Positions 15,803-24,916 of a stretch of 64,000 nt of DNA are shown here, one piece after another. The stretch's first letter is position 1. The number at the start of each line of letters is the position of its first letter. The notes below the pieces were generated by a model. The model had not been told where the DNA came from and made no database searches. It worked only from the letters and a program-made list of their open reading frames with translations. Both the position numbers and the translations under genes were made by a program. Origin of the DNA: Nonomuraea ceibae. GTDB taxonomy: Bacteria > Actinomycetota > Actinomycetes > Streptosporangiales > Streptosporangiaceae. The stretch covers positions 17,776-81,775 of the forward strand of contig NZ_JAHKRO010000029.1 of NCBI RefSeq assembly GCF_019396325.1, in the 5' to 3' direction.

Positions 15803-17182
15803 ATGCCCCGCGCGGGCACCCTTCCCACCGTGCTGACCGGTGTGTTCGTCACGATCCTCGACTTCTTCATCGTCAACGTCGCCATCCCCGCCATCCAGCG
15901 TGACCTGCACGCCGGAGCCGCCGAGGTCGAGTGGATCGTCGCCGGCTACGGCCTGGCCTACGGGTCCGGCCTGATCCTCGGCGGACGGCTCGGCGACCTG
16001 TTCGGCCGCCGCCGCGTGTTCGCCATCGGGCTGGCCCTGTTCACGCTCGCCTCGCTGGCGTGCGGCCTGGCCCCCGACGCCGGCACGCTCATCGCCGCCC
16101 GCGTCGCCCAGGGGCTGGCCGCTGCGGCGCTCACCCCGCAGGTGCTCGCCATCCTGCGCACCGCCTACAGCGGCGCCGCCCAGGCCAGGGCCCTCAACGC
16201 CTACGCGCTGACCATGGGGCTGGCCGCGGTGTTCGGGCAGCTCATCGGCGGCGTGCTGATCCAGGCCGACCTGTTCGGGCTCGGCTGGCGGGCCTGCTTC
16301 CTGATCAACGTGCCGATCGGCGTGGCGGCGCTCGCGCTGACCCGCGCCGTGGTGCCCGAGAGCCGCGCCGGCACGGCCGCGCGGCTCGACCTGGGCGGGG
16401 CCGCCCTGGTCACCGGCGCGCTGGTGGCGACCCTGCTGCCGCTGATCGAGGGCCGCGAACAGGGCTGGCCGCTGTGGACGTGGCTGTCGCCGTTCGTCGC
16501 GCTCGCGCTCTTCACCTCCTACGGCCGGCGCCGGCACGCCTCGCCGCTGATCGACCTGGCCCTGTTCCGCGAGCGGGCGTTCACCGCCGGCCTGCTGACC
16601 CAGCTCGCCTTCACCATGGGCATGGCCGCGTACTTCCTGATCTTCGCCCTGTACGTGCAGGGCGCGGCCGGGCTGGACGCGCTGGAGGCCGGGCTGGTCT
16701 TCACGCCGATCGGGCTCGGCTATCTGGCGGCCTCGCGGCTCGCGCCCAGGTTCGTCGCGCGGCTCGGCCGTCAGGCGATCGCGGTGGGCGGGCTGACCAG
16801 GGCGGTCGCCCTCACCGTGCTGTTCGCCGCCGTGGCGGCGCAGGTGCCGCTCGGGTGGCTGGTGCCGATCCTGGCCGTGGACGGGTTCGGCATGGGGCTG
16901 GGGCTCGCGCCGATCATGGGCACGGTGCTGGCCGGGGTCGCGCCCCGCCACGCCGGGTCCGCGGCCGGGGTGCTGACGACGGTCCAGCAGGTCGGGGCCG
17001 CGCTCGGCGTCGGGATCGTCGGAATCGTCTTCTACGGCGGCCTGGCGGGCGGGGTGAGCCAGGCGTTCCAGCACGGGCTGATCTACGTGATCGCCGTGGC
17101 GCTGGCCGTCGCCGGGCTCGTCCAGCTCCTCCCCCGCCCGCAGCGCGCCCGTCCTCCCGTGGCGCAGCAGGCGGCCCGCTGA
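15803..17182 (+). CDS. MFS transporter, DHA2 (EmrB/QacA-like) drug exporter family
   Basis: The 459 residues have about 13-14 membrane helices. The first helix carries ILDFFIVNVAIPAIQRDL, the DHA2 signature. LGDLFGRRRVF is the loop-2/3 motif. These are proton-driven drug exporters. Expression is probably controlled by the divergent TetR protein through the operator at 15751-15791. No accessory membrane-fusion protein is nearby, as usual in Gram-positive bacteria. Confidence 0.9.
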   Translation: MPRAGTLPTVLTGVFVTILDFFIVNVAIPAIQRDLHAGAAEVEWIVAGYGLAYGSGLILGGRLGDLFGRRRVFAIGLALFTLASLACGLAPDAGTLIAARVAQGLAAAALTPQVLAILRTAYSGAAQARALNAYALTMGLAAVFGQLIGGVLIQADLFGLGWRACFLINVPIGVAALALTRAVVPESRAGTAARLDLGGAALVTGALVATLLPLIEGREQGWPLWTWLSPFVALALFTSYGRRRHASPLIDLALFRERAFTAGLLTQLAFTMGMAAYFLIFALYVQGAAGLDALEAGLVFTPIGLGYLAASRLAPRFVARLGRQAIAVGGLTRAVALTVLFAAVAAQVPLGWLVPILAVDGFGMGLGLAPIMGTVLAGVAPRHAGSAAGVLTTVQQVGAALGVGIVGIVFYGGLAGGVSQAFQHGLIYVIAVALAVAGLVQLLPRPQRARPPVAQQAAR

Positions 17183-17188
17183 CCGGCG

Positions 17189-18043
17189 CTACGCGGCCGG
17201 GGTGAAGTCGGCCCGGTGGTCGGCGGCCCACTCGGCGAGCGTGCGCGCCGGCCGGCCGAGCACCCGCTCAACGTCGGGCAGCACCGCGGGCGGCTCCTCG
17301 GCGTACTCGGCCTGGTAGCCGAGCAGGTACTCGGCGATCTCGGCCGGGATGCCCGCGGTGATGCAGGCGGCGCGCGCCTGCCCGTACGTGAGCGGCTCGA
17401 AGCGCAGGGTCCGGCCGAGCCCGTCGCCGATGGCGGCGGCCTGCTCGCGATGGCTGAGCGCCTGCGGGCCGCTCAGCGAGTACGCGCGACCGGCGTGCCC
17501 GTCCTCCAGCAGGGCGGCGACGGCGACCTCGGCGATGTCGGCCTCGTGGATCGGCACGCCCAGCGCGTCGGGGAAGGCGCTGCGCACCACGCCCTCGGCC
17601 CGGATCGACGGCGCCCACAGGTCCAGCTTGTTGGCGGCGAACTCGCCCGGCCGCACGTGCGTCCATTCCAGGCCGGACGCCTCGACGGCCTCCTCCACCT
17701 CGAGCAGCATCTCGTAGCTGCCGGGCCGCCGGACCGTGACCGCCACGCCGGTCATCGTCACCACGCGGGTCACCCCGGCCTCGGCCGCCCGCCGGGCGAA
17801 GGCGCGGGCCTGCTCGGCCGCGGTCTCGGGGGCGAGCATGCCGGCCAGGTAGTAGACCCGGTCCACGCCGTCGAGCGCCGCCGCCGCGCCGGCGAGGTCC
17901 CCGGCCACCAGCTCCACGCCGTCGGGCAGCGCGGCGCCCGCCGGGTTGCGCGTCAGGGCCCGGACGCGCTGCCCGGCCCGCAGCAGGCGGTCGACCACGA
18001 TGCGCCCGACCGTGCCCGTCGCGCCGGTCACGAGGATCGTCAT
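17189..18043 (-). CDS. NmrA-like NAD(P)-binding protein
   Basis: The 284 residues start with an atypical SDR Rossmann motif (ILVTGATGTVGRIVVDRLL). They lack the SDR Tyr-x-x-x-Lys pair at the usual position, which suits NmrA/quinone-reductase-2-like proteins. The ending resembles the family (TLAEWAADHRADF). Such proteins act as redox sensors or NAD(P)H-dependent reductases. It converges with the DHA2 exporter gene with a 6-bp gap. Its promoter side borders the insertion-sequence remnant. Confidence 0.85.
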   Translation of the reverse strand: MTILVTGATGTVGRIVVDRLLRAGQRVRALTRNPAGAALPDGVELVAGDLAGAAAALDGVDRVYYLAGMLAPETAAEQARAFARRAAEAGVTRVVTMTGVAVTVRRPGSYEMLLEVEEAVEASGLEWTHVRPGEFAANKLDLWAPSIRAEGVVRSAFPDALGVPIHEADIAEVAVAALLEDGHAGRAYSLSGPQALSHREQAAAIGDGLGRTLRFEPLTYGQARAACITAGIPAEIAEYLLGYQAEYAEEPPAVLPDVERVLGRPARTLAEWAADHRADFTPAA

Positions 18044-18211
18044 AGCTGTGCTCCGTTCGTCGATGGCGCCGAGAGTCCCCTCGGCGGACGGCCGGGGGCC
18101 GCCGATCGAGCGCCGAGGCTAGCCGCGCCGATCGCCGTCGCGCACCTCGGCTCACGTCTCATTTGGCAGCTCAGCGCGCGTGCGCGCGGATCATGGAGGA
18201 GGATCTGCGTC

Positions 18212-18550
18212 ATGGAGGCACTCGCCCGGCGTCTGGTCCCTGATGAGCTGTGGGAGGCGGTCCGTCCGCTGGTGCCGGAGCCGCCGCCCCGCCGCCAGGG
18301 CGGCGGCCGGGCCGCCGCCGACGCGCGCACGGTCATGACGGCGGTCGTGTACGTGGTCACGAGCGGCTGCGCGTGGCAGCACCTGCCGGCGGCGTTCGGC
18401 GTCACCGTGCCCACGGCGCATCGCTGGTTCACCCGCTGGACCAGGGCCGGTCTGTGGCAGCGGCTGTGCGAGGCCACGGCGGGCGATCCCGCGCTGGCCG
18501 ACTGGACGCGGGTGATCCGTGACTGCGCGTCATCACGTGTTTACGACTGA
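18212..18550 (+). mobile_element. IS5-family transposase fragment (N-terminal third)
   Basis: The 112-residue frame is the DUF4096-type helix-turn-helix front of an IS5-group transposase (LVPDELWEAVRPLVPEPPPR and GCAWQHLPAAFGV). It ends at TRVIRDCASSRVYD, before the DDE catalytic domain. No further transposase sequence follows before the next gene 26 bp away, so the element is a deletion remnant. The IS ends cannot be defined with confidence. Confidence 0.75.
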
Positions 18551-18576
18551 AAAATCACCAAAAGAGACGTGGCCCG

Positions 18577-19761
18577 TCACCGCGCCGCCGTGAGCAGATC
18601 CAGCGGGAAGGCGGCGGCGAGCGCCCGGTAGCCGGCCGGGTTGAGGTGCAGGTGATCGCCCTCGTCGTAGGCCGGGCGCAGCCTCCGGGGGTCCGCCGGG
18701 TCGCGGGCCGCCCGGTCGAAGTCCACCACCGCGTCGAACGCGCCGCCGCCGCGTATCCAGGCGTTGACCTCCTGCCGGGCGGCCTCGCGGTGGCCGTCCG
18801 GATCGTCGTACGGGACGTGGCCGCCGAACGGCGTGAGCGTGGCGCCGTACACGAGCATGCCGCGCGCCTGGGCGCGCACGACGATCTGGTGGTAGGCGGC
18901 GATCAGCTCGCCGGTGACGTCCTTCTGCGCGTCCGGGGCGGGCGGGGCGGTGCCGAGGTCGTTGACGCCTTCGAAGACGAGCAACCGGTCGACGCCGCTC
19001 TGCGCGAGCACGTCGCGGTCGAGGCGGGACAGCGCGGCGGGGCCGAGGCCGTCGGCGAGCACCCGGTTGCCGCCCGCCGCCTGGTTGACGACGGCGGCGG
19101 CCGCGCCCGGCGGCAGCCGGTCGAGGAGCCGGTCGGGCCAGCGGTCGTCGCCGTTGGTGGTGGAGCCCCGGCCGTCGGTGAGCGAGTCGCCGAGCAGGGC
19201 GAGCGCGGAGGCCGTGGACCACGTCTCGACGCCGCTGAGCAGGTACCAGTGGTCGACGGGCGTGGCGCCGGCCAGGTCGGCGGCGCCTGCCTGGTCGCCG
19301 GGAGCGAGGTGGGAGGTGGTGCGGGAGCCGGGGTGGGAGGTGAGGCCCGCCGCCGGGTGCCCGCCGGCGAGGTGGAGGGTGACGGTGAGCGCGGCGCGCG
19401 GCGGCACGTCCAGGTCGAGCGGGTCGGAGACGACGTGCGCGCCGGGCGGCACGACGGCCGGGGTCCGGCCGTGGAAGGTCACCGGCCGGGACGTGCCCGG
19501 CCGGACGGCGCGCTCCCCCGACCGGCCGTCGCGGGGCAGCGCCAGCAGGACGCGGGTGAGCCGCAGCGGGGCGCCGCCGAACGCGTTGGACAGCCGCAGC
19601 CGGATCCTCGGCCCACCGGCGGAGACGCGCACGGTCTGCCGCAGCGTGCTGCCCGCGAGGGCGAGGCCGTCGCGCGTGTAGGGGGCGGGCGGCAGGTCGC
19701 CCGGTTCGGTGAGCTGGGGGGCCGAGGCCCAGGTGGTCACCCAGCGGGGCTCGTCCGGCAA
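18577..19761 (-). CDS. SGNH/GDSL-family hydrolase
   Basis: The protein is about 394 residues and has the complete SGNH signature: the GDS block (ALALLGDSLTDGRGS), the GxND block (VFEGVNDLGTAP) and the C-terminal Asp-x-x-His (GDHLHLNPAGY). An N-terminal beta domain (about 20-170) precedes the catalytic part, as in actinomycete esterases of this group. The start is uncertain. TTG 19761 has a GAGG seven bases upstream, GTG 19740 is next, and no signal peptide is apparent from either. It is divergent from the secreted protein gene at 19992, so they may share control. Confidence 0.8.
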   Translation of the reverse strand: MPDEPRWVTTWASAPQLTEPGDLPPAPYTRDGLALAGSTLRQTVRVSAGGPRIRLRLSNAFGGAPLRLTRVLLALPRDGRSGERAVRPGTSRPVTFHGRTPAVVPPGAHVVSDPLDLDVPPRAALTVTLHLAGGHPAAGLTSHPGSRTTSHLAPGDQAGAADLAGATPVDHWYLLSGVETWSTASALALLGDSLTDGRGSTTNGDDRWPDRLLDRLPPGAAAAVVNQAAGGNRVLADGLGPAALSRLDRDVLAQSGVDRLLVFEGVNDLGTAPPAPDAQKDVTGELIAAYHQIVVRAQARGMLVYGATLTPFGGHVPYDDPDGHREAARQEVNAWIRGGGAFDAVVDFDRAARDPADPRRLRPAYDEGDHLHLNPAGYRALAAAFPLDLLTAAR

Positions 19762-19991
19762 GCCGGCACCTCGAAACTTTTCGGGGGATGGGTCCGCAGC
19801 AGCATACAAGCCGCATGTCAGGCGATTGAAACATTTCTGTCGGCGGCCGCTCTTATGTCGCCTGCCGTGCAGGAGGGAATTCACGCCATTTTTATTCCGG
19901 AAACCTCCCGTTATTGTTGCGCCATTCCTGGGCGCTCTGCCCGGACATTCCTTCCTCCGACCGTGATTCATTCCTATGGAGGTGGCCTCCC
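19762..19991. promoter_or_regulatory. AT-richer divergent intergenic region with a GGAATGAATC half-motif
   Basis: These 230 bp separate the SGNH hydrolase and the secreted protein gene and are clearly less GC-rich than the flanks. GATTCATTCC (19965-19974) is the reverse complement of GGAATGAATC, one base off the GGAATGAATTC motif found at 22228, 22327 and 33243. No convincing gene is seen. Confidence 0.45.
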
Positions 19992-22202
19992 ATGCCTTTA
20001 CGGTTCTCGCGGATCTCCGGCGGGCTGCTGCTCGCCCTGACCGGGGTCGCGGCCCTGCCGCCGCCCGCCGCCGGCGCCGTCGAACCCCCCTCGGTGGTGA
20101 TCGACTCCGCCGAGACGGCTCCCGGCGTCGTCCGCCTGGCCGGGCGATTCACCGGCGCGTACGACGTGACCCTCGTCGTCGGCGGCGAGCGGATCGAACG
20201 GGCCCGCGTCAGCGACCCCGACGCCGACGACACCGGCACCTGGTCCTACGACCTGGACACCCGCGACCTGCACGGGGACGTCGAGGTCTACGCCAGGGCG
20301 AGCGACGCCCGCACCCGCTACGGCGTGTGGTCGCGGCCGACGACGCTGCGGCTGGACGACCCGGCGGCCCGCGCGCCCGAGGTGGCGATCACCGCGCCCG
20401 CCGACGGCGCCCGGCTCTCCAAACCCACCCCGATCCGCGTGGACGTGCGGGACCACGACGTGCGCACGGTGCGGGTGCGGGTCAACGGCGGGCCGTGGAC
20501 GCGCGCCACCGGCGCGGCCGGGCGCTACACGGCGCTGCTGACCCCCTCCCACCACGGTGACGTGGCGGCGAGCCTGGAGGCCGAGGCGGTGGACGCGCGC
20601 GGCCACGTGTCCCGGTCCGCGACCAGGTACGTGCTGCTGGGCACGGCCGAGAAGGAACGGCCGGTGCCGCACCGGCAGGACCGGGCGATGTGGATCTGGG
20701 AGAAGGCCTCCTACAACCTGGTGCTCAACCCGGGCTCGCGCCGCCTGCTGGAGACCGTCCTCGACCCTGGCTCGACGATCTACCTGGGCGTGGACGTCCA
20801 CGCCGGGCGCGACGTGATCGAGGACGCCCGGCCCCGGCTGCGCGACTTCGTGGCCTGGGCGCACCGCCGCGGCATGCGGGTGCACGCCACCGTCGCCGGC
20901 GGCACCCGGCCGCCGTACCTGGGGGCGCTGCCCCGCTACCGCGACCGCGCGGTGCGGGAGATGGAGCGGGTGCTGAACTACAACCTGTCCTCCGCGCCCG
21001 AGCAGCGCTTCGACGGGATCAACGTGGACATCGAGCCGTACATCCTGCCGTGGTTCGCCAGCGCCAAGCCGGAGCCGCAGATCCAGTGGCTGGACACGCT
21101 GCGGGCGATGATCGCCCGACGGGACGCCTCCGGCCAGCCGCTGCTGTTCGGGCCGGCGGTGCCCCGCTGGCTGGACGTGTCGGCGTGCTGCACGGCCGTC
21201 CCGTACGGCGGCGTCACCCGGCCGCTGTCGGAGCACGTGCAGGACCTGTCCGACTACATCGCGATCATGGACTACCGCGACACGGCCGACGGGAGCGCGG
21301 GCATCATCGCGCAGGCCGCCGGCGAGCTGGCCTACGCCGAGCGCATCGGCAAGCCGCTGTCGGTCGTGGTCGGGGTCGAGACGCTCGACATCGCCACCAG
21401 CGGCGACCCTTCCAGCATCACCTTCCGCGAGGAGGGCAGGGACGCCCTGGAGGCCGAGCTGGCCAAGGTCTACACGGCGTTCTCGGCGAGCCCGGCCTTC
21501 GCCGGGGTGGCGCTGCACCACTACGACTCCTACCGCGAGCTGCCCACGGTCTGGGGGCCGTCGGCCCGGTGGCCGGACCCGCCGGCCGACGCGGGCCCGC
21601 CGACCGGCGTGGCCTCCCCGCCGACGGCCACGGCGTTCGAGCACGCCACGGTCGACCTGGCCTACGGCCGGGCCGGCGACGACACGGAGGTGGCCTTCTA
21701 CGAGGTGCACCGGTCGGCGCGGGCGGGCTTCACGCCGGGGGCGGACACGCTCGCCGGGCGGGCGCGCGGCCTGACGCACACCGACACGGGGCTGCTGCCG
21801 GGCACCGCCTACCACTACCGGGTCGTCCCGGTGGACGTGGCCGGGAACCGCGGCCCCGCCTCCGCCCCGGTGACGGTGACGACGGGCGGCACCGGCCTGC
21901 GCCCGGCGGTGGTGGAGTCGATGGCGGTCACGCTGGAGAACGGCGTGGCGCGGGTGCGGCTGCGCGTGGTGGACCAGGAGACCGGGGAGCCGGTGGCCGC
22001 CACCGTGCGGGGCCGGTTCACCTTCTCCGCCGGCCGGTACGTGACGGTGACCGCCGACGCCGGCGGATGGGCCACGGCCACGTCGGAGACGCTGAAGCAG
22101 GCGACGGGCGAGACCGGCTTCGCCGTGCACCGTCTGACGGCCCCGGACCGCTACTGGGCCGGCGCCTATGACCGCGACCGGGACGTCACCGCGTCCTGGT
22201 GA
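19992..22202 (+). CDS. Secreted multidomain protein with a glycoside-hydrolase-like TIM barrel
   Basis: The 736 residues start with a signal peptide (GGLLLALTGVAALPPPAAGA, cleavage near 29). Two beta-sandwich modules follow (about 33-130 and 135-215). A central domain (about 225-540) looks like a TIM barrel, with the strand D341-G-I-N-V-D346-I-E348-P typical of retaining glycosidase folds and MDYRD further on. A fibronectin type III module (about 545-640) and a C-terminal Ig-like module end the protein. The activity is not recognised. The ATG has a GGAGG eight bases upstream. It lies next to an amino-sugar-type catabolic locus and may supply its oligosaccharides. Confidence 0.7.
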   Translation: MPLRFSRISGGLLLALTGVAALPPPAAGAVEPPSVVIDSAETAPGVVRLAGRFTGAYDVTLVVGGERIERARVSDPDADDTGTWSYDLDTRDLHGDVEVYARASDARTRYGVWSRPTTLRLDDPAARAPEVAITAPADGARLSKPTPIRVDVRDHDVRTVRVRVNGGPWTRATGAAGRYTALLTPSHHGDVAASLEAEAVDARGHVSRSATRYVLLGTAEKERPVPHRQDRAMWIWEKASYNLVLNPGSRRLLETVLDPGSTIYLGVDVHAGRDVIEDARPRLRDFVAWAHRRGMRVHATVAGGTRPPYLGALPRYRDRAVREMERVLNYNLSSAPEQRFDGINVDIEPYILPWFASAKPEPQIQWLDTLRAMIARRDASGQPLLFGPAVPRWLDVSACCTAVPYGGVTRPLSEHVQDLSDYIAIMDYRDTADGSAGIIAQAAGELAYAERIGKPLSVVVGVETLDIATSGDPSSITFREEGRDALEAELAKVYTAFSASPAFAGVALHHYDSYRELPTVWGPSARWPDPPADAGPPTGVASPPTATAFEHATVDLAYGRAGDDTEVAFYEVHRSARAGFTPGADTLAGRARGLTHTDTGLLPGTAYHYRVVPVDVAGNRGPASAPVTVTTGGTGLRPAVVESMAVTLENGVARVRLRVVDQETGEPVAATVRGRFTFSAGRYVTVTADAGGWATATSETLKQATGETGFAVHRLTAPDRYWAGAYDRDRDVTASW

Positions 22203-22227
22203 CCCCTGCACGCGCGCCCGCAATAAA

Positions 22228-22339
22228 GGAATGAATTCATGCTATTTATCGAATGGATAAAGCATGAATTCAGGATTGACTTATGGACGGAATATGGCGA
22301 AGAATCCGGTCATGGAGCCATCCGATGGAATGAATTCCC
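22228..22339. promoter_or_regulatory. Repeated GGAATGAATTC operator and promoter region of the GntR/LacI-type gene
   Basis: GGAATGAATTCAT (22228-22240, including the palindrome ATGAATTCAT), ATGAATTCA (22264-22272) and GGAATGAATTCC (22327-22338) lie within 112 bp. Between them is an inverted repeat with ATGCT and AGCAT ends (22239-22265). TTGACT at 22276 may be a -35. The same 11-mer recurs upstream of the enolase-family gene at 33243, suggesting one regulator for both. Confidence 0.6.
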
Positions 22340-23451
22340 TCCCCAGGGGTCGGCGCTTCCGCACCCTCGCCGCCCGCCTGCGGCAGGAGATCGCCCAGGG
22401 CCGCTGGCCGGTCGGCGCGAGACTCCCGACGGAGGCCGAGCTCGCCCGGACCTACGCGGTCGGCGTCAACACCGTGCGCCGCGCCGTGGACCTCCTGGTC
22501 GAGGAGGGGCTCGTCCGCCGGCGGCAGGGGTCGGGCACGTTCGTGGCGAACTCCGTCACGGCCACCCCGGGCGCCGGGCCGCGGCTCATCGGTGCGCTCG
22601 TCCCGTCCACCACCTACTACTTCCCCCGGATCGTCGAGGGCATCGAGCGGGCCGCCACCGCGGCCGGCGTCCGGCTCGTGCTCGCGTGCTCCAACTACGA
22701 CCCCGCCACCGAGTCGGCCCAGCTCCAGCAGCTCGTGGACGTCGGCGTCGCCGGCCTGCTGCTGGTGCCCAACCTGCACCTGGCCGCCGACCCCGCCGCG
22801 CACCTGGCCAGGCTGCGCACGCTGCCGGTGCCGTACGTGCTGGTCGAGCGCCGGCCGGCCGACCCCAGGCCGGCCGACCCGACCTCCTACGTCTGCACCG
22901 ACGTGCCCGGCGGCGGCTACGCGGCCGTGCAGCACCTGAGCGGGCTCGGCCGCAGCCGGATCGGCTACCTCGGCCGCGTCGGCACCGCGACCTCCGAGCA
23001 GGTGTTCGCCGGATTCCGCAGCGCCGTCGCCGACCTCGGCCTGCCGGAGATCCCGGCGGCCACGGCCCGGCAGGCCGTCTGGACCGGCCCCGACCTGCTC
23101 GCCTACGCCAACGCCCTGGTCGCCGAGAAGGTGCGCGCCGTCGTGTGCCTGGGCGACCGCGAGGCCACCGCCCTGCTGCCCTACCTGCGCCGGGTCGGGC
23201 TCACCGTCCCCGACGACATCGCCGTGGTCGCCTACGACGACGAGGTCGCCGACCTGTCTGAGGTGCCGCTGACGGCCGTGTCGCCGCCCAAGGCCGAGGT
23301 CGGCCGCATGGCGACCGAGCTGCTGCTGCGCCGCATCGAGCTCGGCCCGGCCGCCCCGGTCTGCCGCGTGGTGCTCCAGCCCCGCCTGGCCGTGCGCGCC
23401 TCCTGCGGCGCCGCCTCCGGCAGCCTCGTGGAAGTACGCGTCCCCACCTAG
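22330..23451 (+). CDS. GntR-type DNA-binding / LacI-type sensor transcriptional regulator
   Basis: A GntR winged helix at the N-terminus (LAARLRQEIAQGRWPVGARL, then NTVRRAVDLLVEEGLVRRRQ and GSGTFV) is joined to a periplasmic-binding-protein-like sensor (about 80-360: FPRIVEGIERAATAAGVRLV and IGYLGRVG). This is the AraR/GntR-LacI hybrid class that senses sugars. I choose ATG 22330, leaving a short normal N-terminus. ATG 22312, 22294 and 22264 are in frame but fall in the repeat-rich, AT-rich control region. It precedes the ABC importer and catabolic genes and is their likely local regulator. Confidence 0.85.
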   Translation: MNSLPRGRRFRTLAARLRQEIAQGRWPVGARLPTEAELARTYAVGVNTVRRAVDLLVEEGLVRRRQGSGTFVANSVTATPGAGPRLIGALVPSTTYYFPRIVEGIERAATAAGVRLVLACSNYDPATESAQLQQLVDVGVAGLLLVPNLHLAADPAAHLARLRTLPVPYVLVERRPADPRPADPTSYVCTDVPGGGYAAVQHLSGLGRSRIGYLGRVGTATSEQVFAGFRSAVADLGLPEIPAATARQAVWTGPDLLAYANALVAEKVRAVVCLGDREATALLPYLRRVGLTVPDDIAVVAYDDEVADLSEVPLTAVSPPKAEVGRMATELLLRRIELGPAAPVCRVVLQPRLAVRASCGAASGSLVEVRVPT

Positions 23452-23520
23452 AACGCACACCCCCAGAACGCACACCCCCAGAACGCACACCCCCAGAACG
23501 CACACCCCCAGAACGCGCAC
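23450..23520. repeat. 15-bp tandem repeat, four full copies plus a partial
   Basis: The unit AGAACGCACACCCCC repeats exactly at 23450, 23465, 23480 and 23495, with a diverged fifth copy at 23510. The first copy overlaps the TAG stop of the regulator gene. The array lies between this gene and the solute-binding protein gene. It does not form a strong hairpin by eye. Confidence 0.9.
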
Positions 23521-23620
23521 GGTCCGGCAACCGCGCACGCCCCCCGAGAGGCGCGCGCGGTCCCAGGCACGCGCTCGTCCCCTTCACCCCCCTGATCCCC
23601 CCTTCGCCCGTGGAGGACCC

Positions 23621-24916
23621 ATGAAAGTTCGCATGCTCGCCGCCGGCACGCTGGCCGTGCTCGCCCTGGCCGGGACGGCGTCGTGCGGAGGCGGCCCGGC
23701 CGGGGAGCCGGGCGCCGTCACCCTGCGCCTTGGCTTCTACGCCGGCGCCGGAGACCCCGCCGACACGCTCATGCGGGAACTGGTCAAGGAGTTCACCGCC
23801 GCCAACCCGTCGATCAAGGTGCAGCTGGAGGTCGCACCGTACGTCAAGTTCTTCGAGCGGCTGCGCACGCAGATCGCCGGCGGCCAGGCGCCGCAGGTGT
23901 GGCTGTCGGACGGCGTGCTCGTGCAGGAGTTCGCCGCCCGCGGCGCGCTGGCCGACCTCACCGACCGCGTCAGGACCGTCGACGCCGCCGCCTACTCCGG
24001 CCTGGAGCTGAACCGCGACGGGAAGGGCCGCGTCCACGGCTTCCCCCAGGGCGCCCAGACGCCCGTGCTGTTCTACAACAAGAAGCTGTTCGCCGAGGCC
24101 GGCGTGGCCGAGCCGACCGCCGACTGGACCTACGACGACCTGGCCGCCGCCGCCAGGAAGCTCACCAAGGACACCAACGGCGACGGCAGGCCCGACACCT
24201 ACGGCTTCCGCGCCTACTCCCCCGGCTTCACCGAGAGCTGGTGGCCCATCGTCAAGGCGTTCGGCGGCGACGTCGTCACCGACGGCAACCGCAAGGTCGC
24301 CATCGACACCCCCGAGTCCAGGGCCGCGCTCGACTGGATGCTGGCCGCGATGGGCAAGGACGGGTTCGCCCCCGACTACGTCACCACCGAGTCCTTCGGC
24401 AAGGGCGCCGTGCACACGCTGTTCGCCACCGGCCGCGTGGCCATGTCGTACGGCATCTACGCCCGGACCCTGCCCGCCATGAGCGCGAAGGTCGACTTCG
24501 GCGTCGCCCCGCTGCCCAAGGGGCCCGGCGGCCGGGGGAACGTCGCCATCGTCAACTCGTGGGTGGTCAGCAAGGCCGCCACGCCCGAGCAGGCCGACGC
24601 CGCCTGGAAGTGGATCACGTACTTCTCCGGCGAGAAGCCGCAGAGCCGCTGGGCCGAGCTCGGCGAGGCCATCCCGATCAACAAGAAGGCCGCCGCCACG
24701 GCGCTGCCCGCCGACCGGGGCCCGGTGTTCCTGGAGGCGCTGGACGCCTCCGACACGCTCGGCACCAACGCCGTCTGGTCGGAGTACACCGAGGCCCTGG
24801 CCAAGCGCGTCAACGAGGCGCTGTCGGGCGCCACCCCGGTGGCCGAGGCGCTGGCGACCGGGCAGAAGGAGGCCCAGCAGGTCATCGACCGCTTCTACGC
24901 GGGGCAGACGCAGTGA
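23621..24916 (+). CDS. Sugar ABC transporter substrate-binding lipoprotein
   Basis: The 431 residues are a family 1 extracellular solute-binding protein. The lipoprotein signal ends LALAGTASC, so Cys22 is likely lipidated. Typical segments are FTAANPSIKVQLEV, QTPVLFYNKKLFAEAGV and a Trp-rich region FTESWWPIVKAFGGD. The gene has a GGAGG-type ribosome site and overlaps the first permease by GTGA. The ligand is probably a mono- or oligosaccharide, and the GH20 gene downstream points to an N-acetylhexosamine-containing one, by inference. No ATPase is encoded in the operon; a shared MsiK-type ATPase elsewhere would be required. Confidence 0.9.
   Translation: MKVRMLAAGTLAVLALAGTASCGGGPAGEPGAVTLRLGFYAGAGDPADTLMRELVKEFTAANPSIKVQLEVAPYVKFFERLRTQIAGGQAPQVWLSDGVLVQEFAARGALADLTDRVRTVDAAAYSGLELNRDGKGRVHGFPQGAQTPVLFYNKKLFAEAGVAEPTADWTYDDLAAAARKLTKDTNGDGRPDTYGFRAYSPGFTESWWPIVKAFGGDVVTDGNRKVAIDTPESRAALDWMLAAMGKDGFAPDYVTTESFGKGAVHTLFATGRVAMSYGIYARTLPAMSAKVDFGVAPLPKGPGGRGNVAIVNSWVVSKAATPEQADAAWKWITYFSGEKPQSRWAELGEAIPINKKAAATALPADRGPVFLEALDASDTLGTNAVWSEYTEALAKRVNEALSGATPVAEALATGQKEAQQVIDRFYAGQTQ

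Noticed and set aside
18646..20040. Plus-strand frame opposite the SGNH hydrolase
   Set aside because: No recognisable domain and no ribosome site; the minus strand carries all SGNH catalytic blocks.
23450..23520. Possible CRISPR-like array
   Set aside because: Units are contiguous 15-bp copies with no spacers and no cas genes nearby.
22270..23538. Minus-strand frame with repeated LGVCVLGVCVL peptide
   Set aside because: The peptide repeat is only the translation of the 15-bp tandem array. The rest is antisense to the GntR/LacI-type regulator.
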